A stretch of 47,040 nucleotides of DNA from an uncultured Aeromonadaceae bacterium (GCA_945957385.1 CAMFKP010000029.1:1-47040); one strand, 5' to 3'; numbered from the stretch's first letter, positions 1-9,223 are shown. The notes: generated by a model not told the origin, from the sequence alone. A program made the numbers and translations.

Positions 1-30
1 GATCAGAGCCAGAACATTTGCTGCTGACAT
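1..30 (-). CDS. glnA: Glutamine synthetase, N-terminal fragment (window edge)
   Basis: Only the first ten codons are inside the window, reading MSAANVLALI from an ATG whose complement is at 28-30. Enterobacterial glutamine synthetase starts in nearly the same way (MSAEHVL). A GGAGG Shine-Dalgarno lies 9 bases upstream of the ATG. Two further facts support the call: typA is divergent, as in E. coli, and a sigma-54 promoter lies about 60 bases upstream. The enzyme makes glutamine from glutamate, ammonia and ATP. Identification rests on the start and context, because the catalytic part is outside the window. Confidence 0.8.
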   Translation of the reverse strand, partial: MSAANVLALI

Positions 31-90
31 GCTAAATAACCTCCGGTGTCGTGGAAAACTGAACTAGCGGCAGAAACCTTGCAGACACAT

Positions 91-108
91 AAGCCAGATC
101 TGTGCCAA
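91..108 (-). promoter_or_regulatory. Sigma-54 (-24/-12) promoter of glnA
   Basis: Read on the - strand, this is TTGGCACAGATCTGGCTT. It fits the TGGCACR-N4-TTGCW consensus with one mismatch, in the -12 element (TGGCT), and has the correct GG-to-GC spacing. It closely resembles my memory of E. coli glnAp2. The predicted start near position 81 leaves a leader of about 50 bases before the glnA ATG. Confidence 0.8.
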
Positions 109-150
109 CAAATAAAATCCCTTAACTAACAAGTAGTAATCGCAGTTATG

Positions 151-226
151 GAGCACCCTCACCAAGTGGACGCACCAATTTGGAATCGTGTTGCACCATA
201 ATCGGGCCCATCTTTGGTGTTGCTCG
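151..226 (-). promoter_or_regulatory. Probable NtrC enhancer region of glnA (degenerate half-sites)
   Basis: Several copies of the NtrC half-site GCACC/GGTG occur here: GCACCC at 153, GCACCA at 172, TGCACCA at 192 and TGGTGT at 215. They lie 70-135 bases upstream of the predicted sigma-54 start, the distance expected for NtrC enhancers. No single full GCACCA-N3-TGGTGC dyad is intact, so exact site boundaries cannot be given. The call rests mainly on position and clustering. Confidence 0.4.
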
Positions 227-258
227 TTGGCGTATTATCTACCCGGGGGCGATCATAC

Positions 259-316
259 TGTGATCTTGACTGCCTTGCCTCATTAAAATTGCTTCAATTC
301 TGCTAGGAAGATCACA
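259..316. other. Perfect 9-bp inverted repeat upstream of typA
   Basis: TGTGATCTT (259-267) and AAGATCACA (308-316) are perfect inverted copies separated by 40 bases. The AT-rich stretch where a typA promoter would be expected lies between them. Transcribed together they could form a long-loop hairpin ending 53 bases before the typA ATG; in DNA they could be a regulator's paired half-sites. No clean sigma-70 promoter was found: TTGACT at 266 has no good -10 partner. The function is unknown. Confidence 0.4.
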
Positions 317-369
317 AGGGCATGAGTAAAATGATTGCCCGATTTTTCCCCACTTGTTTAGAGGCGAGG

Positions 370-2196
370 ATGTTAGAAAAGCTCCGCAATATTGCCATTA
401 TTGCGCACGTTGACCATGGCAAGACCACACTGGTGGATAAGCTGTTGCAGCAATCCGGAACCCTGGATCGCACCAGTGAAGGTCAGGAACGAATCATGGA
501 CTCCAACGATCTGGAGCGGGAACGTGGCATCACCATTCTCGCCAAGAACACTGCAATTCGTTGGAACGACTATCGAATCAACATCGTTGACACCCCGGGT
601 CACGCCGACTTCGGCGGCGAAGTCGAACGGGTTATGTCAATGGTTGATTGTGTCTTGTTGCTGGTCGATGCGGTCGACGGTCCAATGCCGCAAACCCGAT
701 TTGTAACCCAGAAGGCATTCGCACGTGGCCTGCGGCCAATTGTGGTTGTCAACAAGGTTGATCGTCCTGGTGCACGTCCGGATTGGGTTATCGATCAGGT
801 ATTTGATCTGTTTGATAACCTCGGCGCTACTGATGAACAACTGGATTTCCCGATTGTGTATGCATCGGCCTTACAAGGCTTTGCCACACTGGATTTGAAT
901 CAGTCATCTGACAACATGGATCCGTTGTTCCAGGCCATCATCGATTTCGTTGAACCGCCAAAGGCGGATCCGGATGGCGAGTTCCAGATGCAAATTTCCC
1001 AGCTGGACTACTCATCTTACGTTGGCGTTATCGGTATCGGCCGTATCATGCGTGGCAAAGTGAAGCCGAATATGCAGGTAACCGTTGTCGGTGCCGATGG
1101 TAAGACGCGGACCGGCAAGATTGGTCAAGTGATGGGATATCTTGGTCTGCAACGCACTGATACTGCTGAAGCGCAGGCGGGCGATATCGTTGCAATCACC
1201 GGTCTGGGTGAGCTGAAGATCTCCGACACCATTTGTTCAAACGCTGCCGTTGAGGCGCTACCACCGTTATCGGTCGATGAACCAACAGTAACCATGACCT
1301 TCCAGGTGAATACTTCTCCGTTTGCTGGTAAGGAAGGCAAATTCGTTACCTCACGGAATATCCTGGAGCGTTTGCAAAGTGAGTTGGTGCACAACGTCGC
1401 GCTGCGGGTTGAACCCACTGAAGACCCGGATAAGTTCCGTGTCTCTGGCCGTGGCGAATTGCACCTTGGCATCCTGATCGAAAATATGCGTCGTGAAGGG
1501 TTTGAACTGGCCGTTTCCCGTCCAGAAGTCATTATCCGTGAGGAAAATGGCGTCAAGATGGAGCCGATGGAAAACCTGACCGTGGATATTGAAGATCAAC
1601 ATCAGGGGTCTGTCATGGAGAAGCTGGGTGAGCGTAAAGCTGACCTGCGTAACATGGTGCCGGATGGCAAAGGACGTGTGCGTCTGGATTATATGATTCC
1701 GGCTCGTGGCTTGATTGGCTTCCAGACCGAATTCATGACCATGACCTCAGGTACTGGTTTGCTGTACCACACCTTTGAGTGCTACGGCGAATATAAGGGT
1801 GGTAGCATTGGTCAGCGTCAGAATGGTGTGCTGATTGCTAATGCAACGGGTAAGGCTCTGGGCTTTGCCTTGTTTAACCTGCAGGAGCGCGGTCGTCTGT
1901 TCATTGAGCACGCGACGGAAGTTTACGAAGGACAGGTGATTGGTATCCACTCTCGCTCCAACGACCTGACTGTAAACTGTCTGAAGGGCAAACAACTGAC
2001 CAACATGCGTGCGTCAGGCACTGACGAAGCCATCGTCTTGACTACCCCCATCAAAATGACGCTCGAGCAAGCGCTGGAGTTCATTGATGATGACGAGCTG
2101 GTTGAAGTGACGCCACAAAGTATCCGCATCCGCAAGAAATTGCTGACAGAAGTGGATCGCAAGCGCGCGAATCGCGCCGCAGGCAAAGAGGAGTGA
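370..2196 (+). CDS. typA: Ribosome-associated GTPase TypA/BipA
   Basis: A translational GTPase that binds 70S ribosomes and aids 50S assembly and growth under stress and cold. The start at 370 gives [20 protein letters not shown], matching the E. coli start, with GAGG 5 bases upstream. The in-frame ATG at 322 would add 16 residues unknown in the family. The protein is 608 residues (E. coli about 607). Visible motifs are the P-loop AHVDHGKT (residues 12-19), the switch II sequence VDTPGHADF, the NKVD guanine-specificity motif, the ERERGITI switch I segment, and the EF-G-like domain III/V region including [18 protein letters not shown]. It is divergent from glnA, an arrangement conserved in enterobacteria, and ends at a strong hairpin. 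Confidence 0.96.
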   Translation: MLEKLRNIAIIAHVDHGKTTLVDKLLQQSGTLDRTSEGQERIMDSNDLERERGITILAKNTAIRWNDYRINIVDTPGHADFGGEVERVMSMVDCVLLLVDAVDGPMPQTRFVTQKAFARGLRPIVVVNKVDRPGARPDWVIDQVFDLFDNLGATDEQLDFPIVYASALQGFATLDLNQSSDNMDPLFQAIIDFVEPPKADPDGEFQMQISQLDYSSYVGVIGIGRIMRGKVKPNMQVTVVGADGKTRTGKIGQVMGYLGLQRTDTAEAQAGDIVAITGLGELKISDTICSNAAVEALPPLSVDEPTVTMTFQVNTSPFAGKEGKFVTSRNILERLQSELVHNVALRVEPTEDPDKFRVSGRGELHLGILIENMRREGFELAVSRPEVIIREENGVKMEPMENLTVDIEDQHQGSVMEKLGERKADLRNMVPDGKGRVRLDYMIPARGLIGFQTEFMTMTSGTGLLYHTFECYGEYKGGSIGQRQNGVLIANATGKALGFALFNLQERGRLFIEHATEVYEGQVIGIHSRSNDLTVNCLKGKQLTNMRASGTDEAIVLTTPIKMTLEQALEFIDDDELVEVTPQSIRIRKKLLTEVDRKRANRAAGKEE

Positions 2197-2201
2197 TCCT
2201 C

Positions 2202-2234
2202 ACAACAAGCCCCGCCAAGTGCGGGGCTTGTTGT
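2202..2234 (+). terminator. Rho-independent terminator after typA
   Basis: A perfect 14-bp stem (2202-2215 with 2221-2234) closes a 5-base loop, five bases after the typA stop. The descending arm ends in the T-rich run CTTGTTGT. There is no separate T tract, so termination may be partial, but the stem is very stable. Confidence 0.75.
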
Positions 2235-2304
2235 ATGGCATAACCGGTCGTGAACTGGCATTCTGAGCAGCTTAAGGATGAATCTAAATCACCGGAGAGT
2301 GTTC

Positions 2305-3162
2305 ATGTCGGTTTTGCGTTATGGCCTGATTGGCTGGCGCCATTTCCTAGCTGTTTTACTCATTTGCCGTAAACGGATGCATGAGGACCGCCTTCCTGTC
2401 TTAGCTGGTCACCTGGCGTATGTCACGCTGTTATCACTGGTGCCTCTGGTTACTGTTGTCTTCTCGATTTTTTCTTTTTTCCCCATCTTTGGTTCTGTCC
2501 GCTTACAAATCGAAGAGTTTGTTTTTAGCAATTTTGTTCCCGCCGCTAGCGATCAGATTCATCACCATTTCAGCCGGTTTGTGGCGAATGCCTCGCGCAT
2601 GACCTCTATTGGCGTTGCTGCTCTGGTTTTGGTGGCATTGCTGTTGATTTCGGCGATAGATCAGAACTTGAATCATATTTGGCGCAGTCGTGGCCAGCGG
2701 GCCAGGATGACCACCTTTGCCGTTTACTGGATGGTGCTGACCCTTGGGCCACTCTTGGCGGGGGCCAGTATCCTGGCGACATCATATGTCGTTTCGCTGC
2801 GGATCTTTCATCACATGCAGCTATTGGGCTCTGCGGCCAAGTTCATGCTGAGCATACTGCCGTTTCTGCTCTCTTTTAGCAGTCTTATGCTGTTGTTCGT
2901 TGCCGTGCCTAACGTCAAGATTCAGTGGCGTGACGCCATGTTGGGAGCAGGGTTAGCGGCGTTGTTACTGGAGGGAGCAAAGAAGGTGTTTGCGCTCTAT
3001 ATTACCCAATTTGCCTCATACCAGACGATTTATGGTGCTTTGGCCGCTATTCCCATCTTGTTGGTCTGGATCTACTTGAGTTGGTGGATTGTGCTGCTTG
3101 GTGCCGAGTATACGGCGAGCCTCGGCGATTACAGAATGCGCCGAACTCCCGTATGGGATTGA
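2305..3162 (+). CDS. yihY: YihY/BrkB family inner-membrane protein
   Basis: A polytopic inner-membrane protein of the YihY family, once wrongly called RNase BN. The ATG at 2305 has GGAG at the right distance; the upstream in-frame ATG at 2278 has a purine run touching it and is less likely. The product is 285 residues (E. coli about 290). Family landmarks are LAGHLAYVTLLSLVPL near the N terminus, NHIWRSRG, VYWMVLTLGPLLAGAS and the C-terminal YGALAAIPILLVWIYLSWWI followed by LLGAEYTASLG. About six hydrophobic segments are visible. In E. coli this gene is also near typA and next to dtd, so the order is conserved apart from the inserted LacI gene. The biochemical role is not established. Confidence 0.9.
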   Translation: MSVLRYGLIGWRHFLAVLLICRKRMHEDRLPVLAGHLAYVTLLSLVPLVTVVFSIFSFFPIFGSVRLQIEEFVFSNFVPAASDQIHHHFSRFVANASRMTSIGVAALVLVALLLISAIDQNLNHIWRSRGQRARMTTFAVYWMVLTLGPLLAGASILATSYVVSLRIFHHMQLLGSAAKFMLSILPFLLSFSSLMLLFVAVPNVKIQWRDAMLGAGLAALLLEGAKKVFALYITQFASYQTIYGALAAIPILLVWIYLSWWIVLLGAEYTASLGDYRMRRTPVWD

Positions 3163-3186
3163 AGCACAGGGATTTTTGTGGCGTTG

Positions 3187-3195
3187 TGCTATAGT
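3187..3195 (+). promoter_or_regulatory. Extended -10 promoter for the LacI-family gene
   Basis: TGC-TATAGT is an extended -10 element (TGN plus a 5/6 TATAAT match). It lies 25 bases after the yihY stop and 36 bases before the chosen TTG start. No convincing -35 hexamer sits 16-18 bases upstream, which extended -10 promoters tolerate. It would give the regulator its own transcript. Confidence 0.45.
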
Positions 3196-3231
3196 CGCCT
3201 TGCCCTACCAATAATAAAGAGATTCGCAGTT

Positions 3232-4224
3232 TTGAATACAATTCGAGATGTTGCCCGGATTGCCGGGGTGTCGGTCGCCACTGTCTCGCGCGTATTGAAC
3301 GAGCCGGACAAGGTAGCGCCAAAAACGCAGGCTCGGGTCCGCGAAGTCATGACCGAGCTGAACTTCATTCCTAATTTGAATGCCCGTAGCCTGGCGACCA
3401 GTCGCTCCGGGGTCATTGGTATCTTGGTCAACAATGTGTCCGGTGGCTATTACGCGCGCATCGTGGATAGCATTGAAGAGGAAGCCCGGCGTCGCAATGT
3501 GTTCACGCTGATTAATTGCGGAAACCATGATAGCGATGATGTCATGCAGGCGGCATTACGTCTGGCTAGCCGTCAGTGCGATGCGATTATTGCCAGTGTG
3601 CCGTTTATGGATGATGACGTCCTGGCGCGTTTTCTGGCCATGCAACCTAATGCCGTCTTGTTGAACTGTATCTCACCGCTTTATCGCAACCGCTCTTTGG
3701 CGGTGGATAACCGTTATGGTGTGCGATTGGCGTTGGATCACCTCTATCAACTGGGGCACCGTCATATTGCGTTGGTGATTGGTCCTTTGATCAACAGCGA
3801 AGTGCAGTTGCGACTGGCGGCCTGTCGTGAATGGTTTGCCGAGCGTGGCTTGGCCGAACCAGCTTTGGTGGAAGGTGATTTTACCGCCGAGTCAGGGGCC
3901 AAGAGTGCCGAGCAGTTATTGACTCGAGATAACCAGCTCACTGCGCTGTTCTGTTTCAATGACCATATGGCAATTGGGGCCTTACATCATGCGCGCAAAG
4001 CCGGATTAGCGATCCCAGCTCAGCTGTCAGTCGTCGGCTTTGATAATAACGAGCTGGCTGCCTATTCCGAGCCAGGCTTAACCACGGTGGCTCAACCATT
4101 GGAGTCGTTGGGGGAGAAGGCTTTGATTCTTGCCCAGCAGCTGATCGCTGGCGAGGAGAGTGGAGACCAGCCGCTGTTGTTGCCAGAGCTCGTCATTCGA
4201 CACTCGACGGCGACACCCGCCTGA
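3232..4224 (+). CDS. LacI/GalR-family transcriptional regulator
   Basis: A DNA-binding repressor of the LacI family with a periplasmic-binding-protein-like effector domain. The TTG start at 3232 gives LNTIRDVARIAGVSVATVSR, the standard position of the family's helix-turn-helix at the N terminus; the longer in-frame start would add 18 non-family residues. The hinge helix NARSLATSRS follows at about residue 45. The core contains GYYARIVDSIEEEARRR, HLYQLGHRHIALV, and FNDHMAIGALHHARKAGL followed by PAQLSVVGFDNNELAAY. The length (330 residues) is typical. No sugar genes lie next to it: it is inserted between yihY and dtd with its own promoter and terminator, so its target operon is probably elsewhere. 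The effector cannot be read from the sequence. Confidence 0.92.
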   Translation: MNTIRDVARIAGVSVATVSRVLNEPDKVAPKTQARVREVMTELNFIPNLNARSLATSRSGVIGILVNNVSGGYYARIVDSIEEEARRRNVFTLINCGNHDSDDVMQAALRLASRQCDAIIASVPFMDDDVLARFLAMQPNAVLLNCISPLYRNRSLAVDNRYGVRLALDHLYQLGHRHIALVIGPLINSEVQLRLAACREWFAERGLAEPALVEGDFTAESGAKSAEQLLTRDNQLTALFCFNDHMAIGALHHARKAGLAIPAQLSVVGFDNNELAAYSEPGLTTVAQPLESLGEKALILAQQLIAGEESGDQPLLLPELVIRHSTATPA

Positions 4225-4228
4225 TGAA

Positions 4229-4258
4229 CAGGGCCGCATGACGCGGCCCTGAGTTTTT
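4229..4258 (+). terminator. Rho-independent terminator after the LacI-family gene
   Basis: A 9-bp perfect stem CAGGGCCGC/GCGGCCCTG (4229-4237 and 4243-4251) with a 5-base loop is followed by AGTTTTT. This is a textbook intrinsic terminator four bases after the stop codon. Confidence 0.88.
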
Positions 4259-4309
4259 AATGCAGCGAGCTGCATCCTGGTCAATAAAGAAGATGATGTG
4301 GAGGTGAAT

Positions 4310-4747
4310 GTGATTGCGTTGATTCAGCGCGTGACACAGGCAAGTGTTGTGGTTTCCGGTGAAGAGGTCGGTGCCATTGGCCCTGGTTTGCTGGTGTTGC
4401 TGGGCGTGCAACGTGGTGATGATGAAACCAAAGCCGATAAGCTGTTGCATAAGGTATCTCACTACCGGGTTTTTTCTGACTCGGAAGGCAAAATGAATCT
4501 TGATGTGCAGCAATCTGGCGGCAGTGTTCTGGTCGTTTCCCAATTCACGCTCGCCGCCGAGACGGCGAAGGGACTCAGACCTGGTTTCTCGAATGGCGCG
4601 GCGCCTGAACAGGCCGAACGGCTCTATGAGTATTTTGTTGCGCGTTGTCGTAACACCGGCTTGGCTACCGCGACGGGGCGTTTTGCTGCCGATATGCAGG
4701 TTAGCCTGATCAATGATGGTCCGGTCACCTTCTGGCTTGAAGTTTGA
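4310..4747 (+). CDS. dtd: D-aminoacyl-tRNA deacylase
   Basis: Hydrolyses the ester of D-aminoacyl-tRNAs (and glycine mischarged on tRNA-Ala), removing D-amino acids from the translation pool. The GTG start at 4310 gives [13 protein letters not shown], matching the enterobacterial start, with GGAGG 5 bases upstream. The alternative GTG at 4298 overlaps that Shine-Dalgarno. The 145-residue length equals that of E. coli. Family signatures are [16 protein letters not shown] (the SQF and T active-site motif) and the C-terminal [11 protein letters not shown] (the GP cis-proline motif). It is cytosolic and dimeric in known members. Confidence 0.95.
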   Translation: MIALIQRVTQASVVVSGEEVGAIGPGLLVLLGVQRGDDETKADKLLHKVSHYRVFSDSEGKMNLDVQQSGGSVLVVSQFTLAAETAKGLRPGFSNGAAPEQAERLYEYFVARCRNTGLATATGRFAADMQVSLINDGPVTFWLEV

Positions 4748-4765
4748 TGGTTGAAGTGCGCGGTC

Positions 4766-4969
4766 ATGTCGCCATCATGGGGCTGGTGTTTATCCCTGTT
4801 GTCACTGTTTGCTTGTGCGCGCCACTATCTGCTCATCACGCCAGAGGAGCTCGATAATCTGTTGCCGCAACAACCGTCGCGCGCTGGATTGCGGGTCCTG
4901 TCGCTGCAGGATATGCCGCGTGGAAGTGCACGCTATCTGATGTGCAGTCGCGCCGTACCGCTAGAGTGA
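4766..4969 (+). CDS. Possible small lipoprotein or decayed gene downstream of dtd
   Basis: A 67-codon reading frame begins 18 bases after the dtd stop and has no clear Shine-Dalgarno. The product starts MSPSWGWCLSLLSLFACARH. The short hydrophobic stretch ending LFAC resembles a signal peptide with a lipobox, and RHYLLITPEELDNLLPQ follows. It ends much earlier than most lipoprotein families. It could be a real small lipoprotein, the remains of a longer one, or chance. No family was recognised. A second overlapping frame from the ATG at 4747 is also short and hydrophobic. Confidence 0.3.
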   Translation: MSPSWGWCLSLLSLFACARHYLLITPEELDNLLPQQPSRAGLRVLSLQDMPRGSARYLMCSRAVPLE

Positions 4970-5020
4970 CTGGCGCGTTTCAATGCGGCACTTCAGCACT
5001 GAGCATTAATCGGCGCCAAC

Positions 5021-7048
5021 TCAAGATTGTGGCTCAGGGCGTAGGGATCCTAAACGCCCCTGTGGCGGATAAGGTACCTCACCGGCCGAGCGATCAGGAC
5101 AACCCTTGGGCAGTGCAACACTCAGCTGTGGGTTGTCGCTGCGACCCTGAATGCTGATTTGCAGATCGGCACAGCGTTTCCGGTTCAGCACATCCAGTGT
5201 GAGCTGCCAACTGGCATCGCTGAGTGCCATGCTACCTGACGGCGCCAGCAGGTGACTGATGGTTGCAATGCCGCCACTGACCTGCGCTTGTCCTTTGTCC
5301 AATTGCAAGGCCAGCATCAACTGATTGATGCCTGTCCCTGCGCCGAGCAGTGTCGGCTTCAGTGCCTCAAAAGAGGTCGCGGCCGGTAAGCGGTTACTTA
5401 AACCATCGAGATAGCTATCAAATTGCAGCTGATCGATGAATAGATCCTTGCCTTGTAGCGCTATGGTGCCTTGCAGCGTGGTTAACCAGTTGGAGGCTTG
5501 ATCTCCTGTGGCCTGCAATTCGGCGTTGAAATCGAGTAGTCCACTCACTTCATACTGGGGGTGCCAAAAGCGGTAGAGACTCGCCAGGGGAAAGTTTCTC
5601 GCGCGTAAGGTCAGGGCATGTGGCGTCTTGCCATCCCTGGACCAGAGGCCTTCTGCTTGCAGTTCACCGTTATCCAGTGGGGCACGCAGTGCTTTCAGGC
5701 GCCATTGTGCCGCTGTCAGCTCACCTTGTAGCTCGCCACGGCGACTGATCAGGGGACCATAAGCCAGTTCTCCCCAACTGAATTCGCCACGTGACTTGTC
5801 ACTCAATGTGCCGATGCTGGTGCGCGAAATATCCAGATCCGTGAGGAAGATATCTGCTCCCTTCAGCGAAAGCGGCAGCTGATCATCGTAGGAAAGGAGG
5901 GAGAGACGTTTTCCATCCAAACGATGCAGTTGCAGACGTTGTACGGGAAGCGGGACATCACGTTGGCGCCAATCGGCTGGCAGCTCCGCCTGCCAGTCGG
6001 CAAGGGTGACGCTATCCAGATCCAGGGTTTGCTCGGCGGGTAGGAAGGCCCCGCTAAGCTGCAGTGAGCCCTCCCATAAACTGGCTTGCAGCGCTCCTTG
6101 CCACCGATCCGGCTGGAGCGTGAGCTCACCCTGAATCGCGGTGATGGGAAAGTCCGCCAGCGCCAATTCGCCCAGTGAACCGTTAACGCTACCCTGCCAT
6201 CCGGAGCCTCGATGCCATGTCAGGTGCGGGAGCTTGAGGTTCAAATTGTTCAGTGTCAGCCGGTGATCCGGTTGGCTCAGTGTCAGATTACGGAAATCGC
6301 CATCGCGGATCTCCAATTGTTGTACCGGCAGTATGGGTTGCAGGGTCGAGGTCAGGCGCATGCCTTGCAGTAAGGGTTGGGTCAGCCGCAGCAGGCCGGT
6401 CTTCGGTTGCCAGCGCAATGCGGTGGTCAGGCGGCCATCCAGCAATTGAGCCTGCAAGTGGCTGGCTTTCCAGCCGTCATCGGTCTGTTCTCCGTCCACT
6501 TCCAGATTGGCCATTTCCAACCCCTGCCAGTTCAGCCGTTTTGCCTGGCCTGTTATGGTCAGGGGGGCGGTCGTGCTCCATGTGCCCTGTTGTAATGGTT
6601 GCCATTGACTGATCTGCAAGCTGGCGTTGCCCAGTTCGAACGTCGGGCTGAGGATAGTGAGCCGCTCGGCATTGAGATCGCGGATCCGCAACGCCTGTAG
6701 TGGTAAACCAGGCCAGCGTTGCCCAGGCGCCAGTTGCAAGCGGGCGCCGATCACATCAAGGTGAGCCAGTTCAATACGCCGTGTCCACCAGGTGCCGTTC
6801 GCTACCTCGATATAGAGTTTATCGGCGCTGAAACTGTCGCCGAGCTTGATCTGTTCAAGCAACATGACATTCGGGTAGAAGGGGTTGAACTCGATGCGGC
6901 CAATGGTCAAGGGTTGCCCGGTCTGCTGTTCAATCCACTGACTGAGCGGTGCTTTGAGATACTCCGCCTTGAATAGTCCCAGAGCGATCCAGACTACGAC
7001 CACCAGAGCCAGCACAGTGTAGAAGAAGAGTCTAAACGCAAGACGCAT
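5021..7048 (-). CDS. yicH: YicH-like AsmA family protein
   Basis: A 675-residue protein anchored by one N-terminal transmembrane helix (residues about 5-26, FRLFFYTVLALVVVVWIALG), with the rest predicted in the periplasm. The AsmA signature is seen in LKAPLSQWIEQQTGQPLTIGRIEFN just after the helix. Long beta-rich repeats follow, and a conserved C-terminal AsmA region contains ELQATG, LQGTIALQGKDLFIDQLQFD and a final LSVALPKGC. AsmA-like proteins are implicated in phospholipid movement or outer-membrane homeostasis; the role of YicH itself is not established. In E. coli yicH also lies close to recG. No clear terminator was found downstream. The last ~20 residues are low in conservation and proline-rich. 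Confidence 0.82.
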   Translation of the reverse strand: MRLAFRLFFYTVLALVVVVWIALGLFKAEYLKAPLSQWIEQQTGQPLTIGRIEFNPFYPNVMLLEQIKLGDSFSADKLYIEVANGTWWTRRIELAHLDVIGARLQLAPGQRWPGLPLQALRIRDLNAERLTILSPTFELGNASLQISQWQPLQQGTWSTTAPLTITGQAKRLNWQGLEMANLEVDGEQTDDGWKASHLQAQLLDGRLTTALRWQPKTGLLRLTQPLLQGMRLTSTLQPILPVQQLEIRDGDFRNLTLSQPDHRLTLNNLNLKLPHLTWHRGSGWQGSVNGSLGELALADFPITAIQGELTLQPDRWQGALQASLWEGSLQLSGAFLPAEQTLDLDSVTLADWQAELPADWRQRDVPLPVQRLQLHRLDGKRLSLLSYDDQLPLSLKGADIFLTDLDISRTSIGTLSDKSRGEFSWGELAYGPLISRRGELQGELTAAQWRLKALRAPLDNGELQAEGLWSRDGKTPHALTLRARNFPLASLYRFWHPQYEVSGLLDFNAELQATGDQASNWLTTLQGTIALQGKDLFIDQLQFDSYLDGLSNRLPAATSFEALKPTLLGAGTGINQLMLALQLDKGQAQVSGGIATISHLLAPSGSMALSDASWQLTLDVLNRKRCADLQISIQGRSDNPQLSVALPKGCPDRSAGEVPYPPQGRLGSLRPEPQS

Positions 7049-7124
7049 GATGGTTCATTCCCCCAGTAAACCTGTTTGCCATCATAGGCGTTTGTGGTCG
7101 TGATGCGAAGTCAGGGCGGTGACG

Positions 7125-9194
7125 TCACGCTTGCGCATAAGCATGTTGCAAGCCGATCCAGCGTCGAATCAGTGGCTCAACACAACCCGGATGGTGTTGA
7201 TATATCTGCTGCGCCAATTGTTGAACTTGCGGGATCAGTCCCTGGTCCCGCACCAGATCGGCAATGCGCAGATTGGCGATGCCGGTTTGGCGCGTGCCGA
7301 GCAATTCACCCGGCCCGCGAAGTTCCAGATCTTTTTGTGCGATGACAAAGCCGTCATTGCTGTCGCGCAACACAGCCAAACGCTGTTGGGCAGTGCGAGA
7401 CAACGGGGCGTGATAGAGCAAGACGCAGTGTGAGGCGATGGCGCCACGACCGACTCGGCCACGTAACTGATGTAGCTGGGCGAGACCGAGCCGTTCCGGA
7501 TTCTCAATGATCATCAAGCTCGCATTCGGCACATCTACACCCACTTCAATGACGGTGGTGGCCACTAACAATTGCAGTACCCCGGCCTTGAATTCGGCCA
7601 TCACCCGCTGCTTTTCCAGCGGTTTCATTCGGCCGTGAACCAGACCGATATGCAGGCCGGGTAACGCTTGTTGCAATTCCAGCGCGGTATTTTCTGCCGC
7701 CTGGCACTCCAGCAGTTCGGATTCTTCTATCAGAGTGCAGACCCAATAGGCCTGGCGCCCTTCCTGACAGGCAAGGCGTACCCGCTCTATGACCTCATGC
7801 CGTCGGCTATCCGGCAGTGCCACCGTGGTGATGGGGCTGCGACCAGGGGGGAGTTCGTCGATGATGGAGGTGTCCAGATCGGCATAAGCCGTCATGGCCA
7901 GGGTACGCGGGATCGGGGTGGCGGTCATGATCAGTTGATGAGGATAGAGGCCGGCTTGAGCACCTTTCTCGCGCAGCGCCAGCCGCTGATGGACGCCAAA
8001 GCGATGTTGCTCATCGATGATTACCAGCACCAGATGCTGGAACTGCACCTGTTCTTGAAACATGGCATGGGTGCCGACAACCATCTGCACGGCGCCAGAG
8101 GCGACCGCCTGCATCTGTTGTTCCCGCGCCTTGCCTTTTTGCTTGCCAGCCAGCCAGCCCACCCGGATGCCGAGCGGCTCAAGCCAGCGGGCAAAATTCA
8201 CCGCATGTTGCTCGGCCAGTAACTCAGTCGGTGCCATCAGGGCGACTTGACCTCCATGGCCCATCGCCTGCAGCGCCGCGAGGGCGGCGACCAGCGTCTT
8301 GCCAGAGCCGACATCGCCTTGGACCAGCCGCATCATCGGATGGGGTTGTGCTAAGTCGCGGCTGATTTCGGCCACGACCCGGCGCTGAGCCGAGGTCGGG
8401 GTAAAGGGCAACGCGGCAAGCAATTGCTCCACCAGGGCTGGGTGTGGCGGTAACGGGCAGGCCGGGTGTTGCTGGCTTTGCTGGCGCAATTGCAATACCG
8501 AGAGGTTATGCGCTAACAGCTCTTCCAGGATCAGGCGCTGTTGTGCCGGGTGTTGACCAAACTCGAGTTGACTGAGCGCCAGCTCGGGCGGTGGTCGGTG
8601 CAATAGCTGCAGGGCCGCTGCCAGCGATAGCTGTCGCGGATAGGCACCATCTGGCAACAGTTCGCGGATACCGTGTTCGGCGAGCAGGGCCAGCGCCTGG
8701 TCCGTCAGGCTACGCAGGCTTTGCTGGCGTAACCCCTCAGTGGCCGGATAGACGGCAGTCAAGGCCTCATCCAGGATCACGTCGCCGGCGCCGTCCAGCA
8801 TTTTGTACTCGGGATGCACAATCTCAGGGCCATAGTTACCGGCGCGGATCTCGCCATAGCAGCGCATCCGTCGGCCGTTGCTCATCGCGGCTTTCTGGCC
8901 GGCGGTGAAGTTGAAAAAGCGCAGCGTCAGGGTGCCATTACCATCGCTGATGCGACAAACCAGCATGCGACGGCGCGCAGGAACAATCTGGCAATCCTGG
9001 ATCACGCCTTCAACATTACAGTGCATGCCGGGAAGCAAATCGGCGATAGGACACAGGTGGGTGCGATCTTCATAGCGCAGCGGCAAATGAAACAACAGAT
9101 CCTGAACCGTCTCGATGCCGAGATGGCGCAACTTGTCTGCCAGTTTATTACCGACGCCCTTCAGGCCGGTGACCGGAATAGATGCCAGCTCCAT
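7125..9194 (-). CDS. recG: ATP-dependent DNA helicase RecG
   Basis: A branched-DNA translocase that reverses stalled forks and processes recombination intermediates. The ATG whose complement ends at 9194 has AGGG three bases upstream; a GTG four codons earlier is possible but lacks a Shine-Dalgarno. The product is 689 residues (E. coli 693). Seen in order: a wedge/OB domain with LPLRYEDRTHL and GNYGPEIVHPEY, Walker A GDVGSGKT, LMAPTELLAEQHA, the DEQH box IIDEQHRFG, TATPIPRTLAM, VHGRMKP, ATTVIEVGVDVPNA and the QLRGRVGRG motif VI, then RDSNDGFVIAQKDLELRGPGE. All helicase motifs are intact. It has its own promoter, so it is not part of a spoT operon here. Confidence 0.97.
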   Translation of the reverse strand: MELASIPVTGLKGVGNKLADKLRHLGIETVQDLLFHLPLRYEDRTHLCPIADLLPGMHCNVEGVIQDCQIVPARRRMLVCRISDGNGTLTLRFFNFTAGQKAAMSNGRRMRCYGEIRAGNYGPEIVHPEYKMLDGAGDVILDEALTAVYPATEGLRQQSLRSLTDQALALLAEHGIRELLPDGAYPRQLSLAAALQLLHRPPPELALSQLEFGQHPAQQRLILEELLAHNLSVLQLRQQSQQHPACPLPPHPALVEQLLAALPFTPTSAQRRVVAEISRDLAQPHPMMRLVQGDVGSGKTLVAALAALQAMGHGGQVALMAPTELLAEQHAVNFARWLEPLGIRVGWLAGKQKGKAREQQMQAVASGAVQMVVGTHAMFQEQVQFQHLVLVIIDEQHRFGVHQRLALREKGAQAGLYPHQLIMTATPIPRTLAMTAYADLDTSIIDELPPGRSPITTVALPDSRRHEVIERVRLACQEGRQAYWVCTLIEESELLECQAAENTALELQQALPGLHIGLVHGRMKPLEKQRVMAEFKAGVLQLLVATTVIEVGVDVPNASLMIIENPERLGLAQLHQLRGRVGRGAIASHCVLLYHAPLSRTAQQRLAVLRDSNDGFVIAQKDLELRGPGELLGTRQTGIANLRIADLVRDQGLIPQVQQLAQQIYQHHPGCVEPLIRRWIGLQHAYAQA

Positions 9195-9223
9195 GTGCCC
9201 TACCACAAAGTACTGTAAATATG

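Noticed and set aside
322..369. 16-residue N-terminal extension of TypA
   Set aside because: The added residues match no TypA homologue known to me, and the ATG at 370 has its own GAGG and the family start.
2278..2304. Upstream in-frame start of yihY
   Set aside because: Its purine run touches the ATG, while the ATG at 2305 has a well-placed GGAG and fits the family length.
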